Shown here: one piece after another, positions 55,922 to 64,000 of the stretch | Layout: the number at the start of each line of letters is the position of its first letter | How positions within the stretch are numbered: the stretch's first letter is position 1 | NCBI GenBank assembly: GCA_943737045.1 | Contig: CALSFV010000229.1 | Coordinates: 346,001 to 410,000, forward strand | DNA from: Parapristionchus giblindavisi | Taxonomy: Eukaryota > Nematoda > Chromadorea > Rhabditida > Diplogasteridae | Length of the DNA: 64,000 bases | Direction: 5' to 3' | Position numbers and translations under genes: made by a program | The notes under the pieces: generated by a model | Seen by the model: the letters and a program-made list of their open reading frames with translations, nothing else | What the model was told of the DNA's origin: nothing | The model's database searches: none

Positions 55922-57552
55922 TTACGTTGCCAAATTCACTCGTTTGAGCACTTTTTCATTTCGTAGTTCCATTTCATAATAGCCATGATCATCTTTGAAG
56001 AAAACTAGATTTTCGGTATCGATTGACTTGTTCATGTAAGGGGTAGGCGCTGAAATTTATAATTAAAGTAAAAATTAATGCAACAATGACCTTGCCTTCG
56101 TCTGGAAAATTCTGCCAATGTAATCGAAGCTGTAGAGTATCGTAGAAGTTTACCGTACCACTGTAATTAGTGTTACTTATAAACCGGACAAATATTTACA
56201 GAAAACCCCCAGAAAAAATATTTTTTGACTATTAAATTGCTTCTCATTAATGATATTCTATGCCTCTGCTAAATCCCAATCTTACTCTCTAGTTTTGAGT
56301 GCGAATCCTTGATCCGTTGGGATCATAAATCGATTATCAATTCGATGATCATATTGATCGATAAGCTTTCTCCATGTAATAGTCACTTGTTGGAACGTAC
56401 AATCTCCAATCGATTTCACTTCGAGAGCTCTAAAATATTCATCAACATTGCATTGTTACGATCGCCGCATTACATGAGTACAGATAAGGACTCGGGTTTA
56501 CGTTTACGGATTTTACGGATTGATCCGTATTTTTTATGAGTGGTTCTAATACCAATATACAACGGACGGTCCTTTTTAAGAGCGTTTTTTGGCTTGTATT
56601 ACTACTCAGATATCCGCAGGAGGTTTAGAATTTTCACGGAATTGGTGTTATAATATTATTAAAATGAGAACGCACAAGTTCCTGTTCAAGATGTAAATCG
56701 TATCTGGTCCAGCTGTTATTGCTTCAGCTTCTTTTAATCTTCTCAAGAACTCCATCTTCTCCTCGTCCTAGTCAAATATTGAATTAAGGAGAGATATTCA
56801 TTCATGTATATTGATGGACTGATTTTTTCTGATCAATATGTACTCGTTAGTAGTTCCAGTACATGCAAAGATTATTCTACGGAAATGAAGATTGAAGTGT
56901 AATAACATTCCCATATGGCCACACTATCACTCATCGAAAAGATTGAACGAAAAGAGGCCAAAGTGATATTTTCAAATTATTTGAAGGATCTACTTACCCC
57001 AAATGGAAATTTCAACTGATGCCTCGCTATTTCAACGTTGTGAAGTTTGCTGAAAACGGAATTTAAAGTAGTGATCTGACCATTTAAAATAAATCAAAAT
57101 CATTTTGACACTCGAATTAATTTAGTAAGTAAATCAATGTAATCAATACAGAATGATTATATTTATTTTACAAAAAATACTAATAACCTACCTGTATACG
57201 ACGATTTCATATGGTTTTTTGAAGTCATCCAGAATTACTAGCATAATTTTGTTATTTGGATGACAGAAATGAAAGAAGTTCCAGTATACAGCCTCCTATT
57301 GTGGAATATTGATTGATCAATTATTGATTAAATGTATATTTCTTACAATCGTTTCATTAATAGTAAACGAATAAATACATAATCAAGGAATTTAGGTATT
57401 TCATTTGATTTACACACTTTTTTTTATAAACTGTCAAGTGGGCAGTAATTTTCAGAATAAAAAAAAGAACAAACCTTGGGTACACTTAGAGTTGATAACG
57501 GAACATGTAAATGGGAAAAGCAATTGAATCGAGATGAGACTTCTTCAACCAT
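55922..57552 (-). CDS. Uncharacterised seven-exon gene, 202 residues
   Basis: Minus-strand exons: 57552-57475, 57295-57192, 57049-56998, 56767-56676, 56429-56286, 56101-56091, 56049-55922. All junction phases agree and one frame runs from MVEEVSSRFN to a TAA. Exon 6 is only 11 bases and is needed to keep frame. Visible parts are YWNFFHFCHPNNKIMLVILD, the charged EEKMEFLRRLKEAEAI, ITWRKLIDQYDHR and FFKDDHGYYEMELR. No signal peptide or transmembrane helix. The first exon follows TATTTAAG, an acceptor-like site, so a further 5' exon or trans-splicing is possible. I do not recognise the family. Confidence 0.65.
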
Positions 57553-58602
57553 TTCTTAAATAAAATACAGTATTTAAATTACACATTTAATTTAGCGAGA
57601 AATGAACGCGAAATGAGACACCAATGACTTTTGAATATGAATAATCAAAAATTGAAGTATTGGTGATCAAGCGATTAGACAAAAAGAGGGCTAGAGCGAA
57701 GATGCAAAGTAACACGATGTACCCTTTTGTAAAAATTGCAACTATTGCCAAATGTTATGCAAAACACAAGAACATTGAGTTATAGAAAAGTTCATATTGA
57801 AATATTCCGGTGTGTGAAGTTTCTAGCCTTCATGTGCCGTTACAACACAACAGGCTTAGCTTATCAGTTACTCTATTCCTCTATCTATGTCTCTTTCTTT
57901 CTCATCATAATGTCTCTCAATCACGCTCTCTTTCTGCCTCTCCATATCTCTCTTCATTTCTTTGTCTCTCCGCTCCCCTCACAATCTCACCTCCCTCCCT
58001 ATGCCAATCTTTCTCACTCCTTCTCGCTCAGCATCTTTCTATCAATCTTTTCATGCGTGTCACACACTAGGTGTTGATCTTTTGATCAAACTAAACCCAT
58101 TCGTGAAAAGTATACCCAGTTAGGTTGTGCTCTACGTAACATGGATACGATATTGGGTAATCAAAATTATCAATGAAGCGTCGAGACTTACACTAGAGGT
58201 ACACCGAATCTCACTAATGGTGAAATTATATATAATTAAAAAAAAATTTTTATTCATCTCACACAATCTGAATTTTTGAAGCATGGAAAGGAACAAGGAA
58301 AGAAAGCAGTAAACGAATGTTCCACGTCAAATTACTGTAACACTACATTCTTATTCAATGTATATGTATGAAATGAAAGTATAAAATGCATTTATTTGGC
58401 CTCGGAATGTGCTTTGAATGTACAACAAACGGAAAATAACAATCATTGGACAAAAAGTGAATGTGACATCGAGCAAAAATCGACTGAACCCGGTTATTGA
58501 ATATTTTGAGCAATTCTACAATTTCGCACCCGCTTAGCATTCAATCGACGTCCCTGTTCGCCTGTCGACCAGCATTCGTTGATCTTTGATCTTTGGTCCT
58601 TC
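57553..58602. other. Intergenic, with pyrimidine-rich tract
   Basis: 57875-58065 is rich in CTCT and TCTCT on the plus strand; the long frames across it are compositional. No gene recognised. Confidence 0.5.
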
Positions 58603-59135
58603 TCAAACGATGGTGGTATCACTGAAGAAGAATGCGGGTGGTTGGTGTCCATCTCGAGGTGGGAATTTGGGTGATCTACTTATTGAACGACGAAGGGAAG
58701 AACCACGACGAACGATCGAATTACGAAGACTATCTACTCGACCTGGAATTTGAGGTTCACTCAATTCTAATTTAATTCATCTTTGAAAGCCAGAAAAGCG
58801 AAGAGATCATTGCATTCGGGAGAGTTTTCAATTCGAACGGTCGCTCTGGCTCGCAAAGTAGCCAGAACATTGTGGATTGATAAACACCATACTAAACAGA
58901 AATTTATATTAGAAATTACAATTTCGATTTCATATGCAAATTCCGATGAAGTAATGTCAGAATATTTTCCCATTTCTGCTGAACGCACGTGCCGAATTTT
59001 GCTTTTAAATTTGTTTCGATTTTTTTTAGATTTATAGAATAACAAAAAAAGAAGAATCTAAAAGTTACTTCTAACCTGCGACACTTCCGTCGTCGTTCTT
59101 CAGATTCCCGAAACATCGAAAAGCACAAACGCACA
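58603..59135 (-). pseudogene. Two 3' exons of an uncharacterised gene, one frameshift
   Basis: Exon 59135-59076 (TTTTTCAG acceptor, GTTAGA donor; MFRESEERRRKCR) joins in phase to exon 59001-58603. There the frame reads EMGKYSDITSSEFAYEIEIV and NVLATLRARATVRIENSPEC to a TAG near 58766, while the +1 frame continues at once with a Ser/Arg-rich tail (RRGSSLRRSISRSPKFPPRD) to TGA at 58605-58603. A single missing base near 58765 explains both. It is either recent damage or a sequence error. The RRxS motifs in the tail are kinase-site-like. No family recognised; upstream exons not found. Confidence 0.5.
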
Positions 59136-59902
59136 CTGAAAAAGAATATAGTGAACATCGTCAATTATCAAAACATTTAGGTCCAATAAGTGAAAAATAC
59201 TCTGAAATTATGGGAAGAAGTTTTCATTTATAGCATAACGAAAATAATTTTCATTTAACATCGGATCCTGTTAATTTTATAATAATTATAGTCGTTTTAC
59301 CTTCTCACTTATATATTTGTTCACAGTAATGAAACAAATCATCTTCCTTCTCTCTCATTAAAGGAAGTATGAAACGATATGACGAATATTTTTACTATTT
59401 TTTTTCTTTATTGTTTTCGATTTATATTGACCCAAGGCAAGTCTTGACGAAATATGAAAAGAAATAATGTACTCTAAATATTTTATTTTTCAGTTCAAAT
59501 AAATAAAATCATTCCGTGATAAGATAAACAACGGAAACCCGCCTTGGACGAAAAAGTCATACGGTCTAGTGAATTGATTGGCTTGAAAGATCCTGCAGCG
59601 CACATTTTGCGCTGTAAGATCTTGCTCTGAGTTACGTTTTTAATGTCATCGTTGTTTTGCTTTTATTACTTTGTTTTTTGTCGCTTTTTTTTATTTCTAA
59701 TCGTTAACCCCTGACTAGAGAATGAGTGTTGAGACGCCCTACTCGTCTATATTCACTAGAATAAGTCCGTTTGCTTGCATGAGTTTGACGAACTTACGTT
59801 AAGTTAGTCAAGCTCATCGGATTTTGATCGAATTACCTGATTTTTCCATAACTATATACGCATTTACTTTCATTTTTGGTCAATTCATGATTCTGTTTAT
59901 AG
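59136..59902. other. Intergenic with a short hairpin
   Basis: AAGATCCTGCAGCGCA is mirrored by TGCGCTGTAAGATCTT at 59588-59625. No gene recognised, although 5' exons of the next entry could be hidden here. Confidence 0.45.
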
Positions 59903-62207
59903 TTAATATGCCGCCTTTTGATCGGTCCAACTTCTGGAGTACTGGATGGAGGAGGAAAGAATAGAAAGGTAGGACTCTTTATGCAATTTATCTGAATTAT
60001 GTATAACAGCAGTTACCGTTGCTGTTTAATAAGTGAATATCAGTAGTATTAGATAATTATTAAAGTCATGTGACTGATTTTGTGTTCTCTAAGCAGCAGT
60101 CTATCAATAACGCAAGATTTAAGCGTGTTACACGTTGACAAAAATGTAACTCATGAGTGCAAGTACTCGTAAGCGTTTAATTAACATTGCCACTTGCTTT
60201 CATTGATATTTTTCTTAATTAATAATGTTATTTACAGAGTTCGAGTACAACGTTAACGACTACTCGATGTTCAGGCTGCATCCAAGAAGGAAACTACTAC
60301 AGGTACATTTAAAGCTTTTATTTATAACTGTTATATTGTTAACTGTTTATGGTTTACTTGTTCACTCTACGACAGAACTTATGCTCGTTTTCGTGATATA
60401 TTCTATGCGATTTGATATTTCGTTTGACTATCCTTTTACAAGGAGTCTCTTACGTCTTAAGTCGGCGAAAAGTAAGGATTTATAGCTTATTAGAAAGCCC
60501 TTTCTCTATAGAGTAAGAATGTGTGTTTAAAAAATCCTGCGGGGCTCTGTGCACGGAGTTAAAAAAATCCAAAGTTTGAGCAATTTCTGACTTGAAATTC
60601 CCGTCTAATGGCCGTGAAATTGTCCTGCAATGATGGGGTAGTTCTGCGTGCTACCTCTCCGAGCTAGTGGTGGCGCAGTGGCAAAGATGTCGCTTACAGT
60701 TTTTGCGCAGCGTGTTCGATCCCCGCCGAAGCCACTTCTTTTGCACGATTTTTACACTCGACTTTTTATGATTTTTTTGAATTACCTAATCTACATGACT
60801 GACAGCCCTGAATCTAATTTGTAATACAATATGTCAGTGATCATGGTGAGCTATAGAGAGAGAGAGAGACAAGTAAACGTCATACAGAATTCTGATACAA
60901 CGAAATTATAATTTGCCTATTTTAAAACAGTTTTATTTCAAAATATTTATTTGTTTTATTGTTATCTAACATCAGTATATTATTAAATAACAGAGAATTC
61001 ATTTATTTAAAAGCGAAATACGACAACCTATGCAAATTAGTGTAGCGAACATTTCTCATGAGTACTCTCCCCACTGGTCATATAGTGCAGGTATTCATGA
61101 ATGGACCTTTATCTGTGAGTGCGTCCAAAACTACTCCTCTACAGGAGAGAGAGGGAGAGAGAGATCAGCTGCCAAGGGGAATGAATAATAGCAAGACTCG
61201 CGGGTCAATCTTTATAGGCCAAACCAATGCAGACAACAACCTTTCTCGTACTCCGTTTCCGAGTGAATTTCCAATTTTTATTCTATTTTTTTACAGTAGT
61301 TATTCACTTCTTCCGTGCGTCTAACCTAACCCAAGTTTGTCAGATATAGCGTAATAACTCACGAAATCTCGTTTACTTGTCTCTCTCTCGGTAGCTCGCC
61401 ATGATCACTGACATATTTTATTACAAATTAGATGCACGGCTGTCAGTCATGTAGATTAGGTAATTCAAAAAAATCATAAAAAGTCGAGTGTAAAAATCGT
61501 GCAAAAGAAGTGGCTTCGGCGGGGATCGAACCCGCTGCGCAAAAAACTGTAAGCGACATCTTTGCCACTGCACCACCACTAGCTCGGAGAGATAGCGCGC
61601 AGAACTACCCCATCATTGCAGGACAATTTCTCGGCCATTAGACGGGAATTTCAAGTCAGAAATTGCTCAAACTTTGGATTTTTTAAACTCCGTGCACAGA
61701 GCCCCGCAGGATTTTTTAAACACACATTCTTACTCTATAGAGAAAGGGCTTTCTAATAAGCTATTGATCGTTACTTTTCGCCGACTTAAGATGTAAGAGA
61801 CTCCTTGTTAGTCTTAGGTTCTCACTGATCGCACTCTCTCAGGTGTTTGAATCCATGCATCACTACGGATAATTTGTGCAATTAATGCCATGTTCATCCA
61901 TGGAACGTACTCAAATCATGCATAGATTATCCGTCATTTTGATTGAATTCTGAGATTCTATGCAAGATCATGGTAAGTTCGCACATGATCATGGAAGATC
62001 CGCCGCCCATGATACAGATGCTCGATTTTACTTGTATCCATGATCATGCATGGAATCAAACACCTGAGCTGTAGTCTTTATTTCTGTCTTTATTGTGAGG
62101 TATTCCGTGAGAGGTGGTTGTGTGTGATGTTATAAGCTAACGTTTATATTAATTGTTTATCTGTTTACAGATTACAACGGCATCATCTATCAATAAGGAA
62201 AGGATGA
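59903..62207 (+). CDS. Possible 3' end of a gene (three short exons)
   Basis: Exons 59903-59968 (GPTSGVLDGGGKNRK), 60238-60302 (Thr/Ser-rich, then RCSGCIQEGNYY) and 62171-62207 (stop TGA) are bordered by TTTATAG, TTTACAG and TTTACAG acceptors and by GTAGGA and GTACAT donors, and their phases agree. The second intron (60303-62170) contains two inverted-repeat elements. No start or recognisable domain was found. The case rests on splice sites only. Confidence 0.3.
60668..60735 (+). repeat. tRNA-like sequence, left arm
   Basis: GGCGCAGTGGCAAAGATGTC (A box-like) and GTGTTCGATCCCC (B box-like). GTGG and CCAC could close a short acceptor stem. At 68 bases with no proper anticodon arm, it is a tRNA-derived relic. 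Confidence 0.5.
61510..61579 (-). repeat. tRNA-like sequence, right arm
   Basis: Mirror copy of 60668-60735. Its B box GCGGGTTCGATCCCC is perfect, so the left copy has the substitution. Confidence 0.5.
61842..62064. mobile_element. ATCCATGCAT element, second copy
   Basis: Ends GGTGTTTGAATCCATGCAT and GGTGTTTGATTCCATGCATG (reversed) with internal ATGATC-rich words, related to 20280-20544. It lies 34 bases beyond the foldback ending at 61807. Confidence 0.7.
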
Positions 62208-63828
62208 ATATCTATTCAATTTGATAAATATTTATAAATGTTTACGTAAATTATGGTTGAATACAATCTATATGATTGAAAGGAATGAATAAATGACTTA
62301 CACATACAAATAAAGACTTGCATCTATGTATTCTTAGACGCTATTCTTAGCGTCATTTTGTGAATACTTGTGTCGACAGTATAAACGTTGTTCAGTGTTG
62401 AGAAGAGTAGATGAGAAGAGTAAATGTAAAGTATACCACTTGCTTTATCCGGTGGATAATGTTGTCTAGCAACCGTCGTTTTCCGTGTTACAATCAATGC
62501 AAAAGAGAAAAAAAAACGAATCAAAAGAAAATAAATGAATTAAAATGAAACGATTTCAACCTTTTTTTGGCTAAATCAATCAATAGAATCGAGGTCCGTG
62601 GTGCGTGGTGTTTAGGGAACGTCTCAGGCGGGTTTACTGCGTTTAGCGAATTTTCATTTTTTGTTATTTTTTTTCTGCTTAGCGGTCAATAATTGATTTT
62701 TTTTATGAAAATGATATTTTTCAGCGAATCAAATAGAATAAAATAAGTCCAGGTCATTTTTTCGTTGCACAGTCCCTTTAATTTCCCTTCCTCATAAACG
62801 TAGTTTCAAAATATCCCGTACTACTTCCCTAATCAGGAAACATTTCCTCACCCTCACACATTCCCTAATCCAATCTAAAGAACAGTCCTAACATCTCGTC
62901 CCCAGGGTCTCAAGGTTGTTGTCGAGCCCGAATTTTCCCACGTAATTTGATAGTTTTCGAACCACTCTAATTCGCACCGCAGTTGTTGTTCTTCGAACTA
63001 GTTAACTTCATTGGAAATGACTATTTCAGTTTATATTTGGAGAACATGTTCAACAGATTTTTTTCATTAAAAAGGGTAATTTTCTTGCAAAAAAACAGTG
63101 AAGTATTGAGCGTATAAAAATCACTTGTTTTGTTTGTAGAAGAGACTTTCTTGTTTTGCATGGTTCAGAAACTAATCTATTTTTTTTAAACAGTTTAAAA
63201 TATTTAAAAAAAAACAAATTTAAAGATGTAGTCCCCAGATAATAATATAGATAGCGCAAATAGCGTCCATTTGGTGTAATCAACTGAACTATGTTCCGGT
63301 GTTAGTTCTGCAGAGGATTAATGGTACTTTCCCCCTCCCATTTATCACCTCTCTTTCTTTTTTCCTATCAGTGAAAATGGACAACTGACGAACTCTCATT
63401 CACGTGATTATTCACCATGTTTCTTAAGGAAGGAACATACGCATAGATCGGAATGAGGTAATGATCGGAACGAGAAAAAGATTGTATTACTTCAAGAAGA
63501 TATCGTATTCAACGAACAACTGTGCATCTAGTTTTAAGGATCAACTTTTCTTGTCCCAATTTTCCGATTTGCTCACAATCAGCACAGTCAAACAAAATTG
63601 CAAAATTAATTAGTATTTTCAAAATTATTCTCTCGTTATTTGTGTATAAATTCTAGCTATTTTATCAAGAAAGTACGATGACAAATTACTTTCGTTGATC
63701 ATTTTCCAATGATCGAACAACTTGTTATTACTAAAAGTGATGGATTATCCCTTATCATTTGGAATTCTTGACAAGATCTGATCAATCCCTACGACAGGTG
63801 TTTATATGTTCGGTTAGAGAAAGAAATT
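62208..63828. other. Unassigned sequence
   Basis: No supported gene or repeat. Short frames lack splice context. Confidence 0.5.
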
Positions 63829-63930
63829 CGAGAGGGAGAGGGAGAGGGAGAGGGAGAGGGAGAGGAAGAAGAAGAGGTAGAGAGAGAGGGAGAAGGAGAG
63901 GAAGAAGGAGAGGGGCGGGATGAGGGAGAA
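63829..63930 (+). repeat. (GAGGGA)n / GGAGAA purine tract
   Basis: Five or more GAGGGA units followed by degenerate GAAGAAGGAGAGG. Complement of the CTCCCT tract at 3001-3080. Confidence 0.9.
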
Positions 63931-64000
63931 GTGATCACAAGTTGTTGTCAGTCACCAGTTTCTCGAGAATCTAACAAAATTAGAAAAAAATCTTAAAAAT

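Larger units (their letters stand above)
60439..61807. mobile_element. Foldback element with tRNA-like sequences
   Basis: The 3-base duplication TTA (60436-60438, 61808-61810) bounds ends CAAGGAGTCTCTTAC. Arms of about 450 bp (60439-60890, 61360-61807) are reverse complements. The loop of about 470 bp holds GAGA runs and a chance 88-codon frame. A TTA duplication fits PIF/Harbinger-type insertion. Each arm carries one tRNA-like sequence. Confidence 0.85.

Noticed and set aside
57736..58077. 113-codon Ser/Leu-rich plus-strand frame
   Set aside because: Produced by a CTCT-rich tract; another frame is equally open across it.
58783..59037. 84-codon plus-strand frame
   Set aside because: Shadow of the minus-strand gene at 58603-59135, which has matching splice phases.
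61058..61324. 88-codon frame in the loop of the 60439-61807 foldback
   Set aside because: Crosses GAGA repeats, no motif, no splice context.

Overview
The window looks like a gene-poor, AT-rich stretch of a nematode nuclear chromosome. The reasons are multi-exon genes with many introns of about 45-120 bases, 3' splice sites of the TTTTCAG or TTTAAG type, a mariner element and Tc1-like, hAT-like and CR1-like debris, and no bacterial or organellar features. No rRNA, canonical tRNA or CRISPR array was seen. The species cannot be fixed from the sequence; a rhabditid-type nematode is my best inference.

Layout. 0-21 kb is dominated by long inverted-repeat (foldback) transposons without genes. Most are bounded by TTAA or a TTAA-like 4-base duplication, and several are nested; the clearest stack is TTAA foldback, then TTAA foldback, then a dead mariner at 13.2-16.9 kb. 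8.7-27.1 kb holds three fascin-like (beta-trefoil) paralogues (A plus strand, B minus, C plus). Each has the same TATA promoter module and the same non-coding 5' exon; extra and truncated copies of that module mark lost family members. A and B begin with a predicted N-myristoylation signal; C is an in-frame deletion that keeps only the trefoil.

29.5-37.6 kb is one large SETDB1/MET-2-like histone methyltransferase gene of about 21 exons, with a CR1-type reverse-transcriptase element inserted antisense in the intron before the main pre-SET exon. 38.2-41.4 kb is a decayed Tc1-like transposon packed with younger insertions. 44.1-48.7 kb is a nine-exon type I membrane glycoprotein gene (signal peptide, many N-glycosylation sites, C-terminal transmembrane helix). 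Its basic cluster followed by Ala/Gly-rich hydrophobic segments invites comparison with captured envelope glycoproteins, without proof. An hAT-type element with a perfect 8-base duplication sits in its first intron.

48.9-51.8 kb carries two more inverted-repeat transposons. 51.8-59.1 kb holds minus-strand genes of unknown function, rebuilt from splice sites: a seven-exon gene with two frameshifts, a seven-exon 202-residue gene with an 11-base micro-exon, a one-exon start fragment and a two-exon gene end with a frameshift. 59.9-62.2 kb has a possible plus-strand gene end interrupted by a 1.37 kb foldback that carries tRNA-like sequences. The last kilobases are unassigned apart from a GAGGGA tract. 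All homology calls come from reading translations; no database search was possible.
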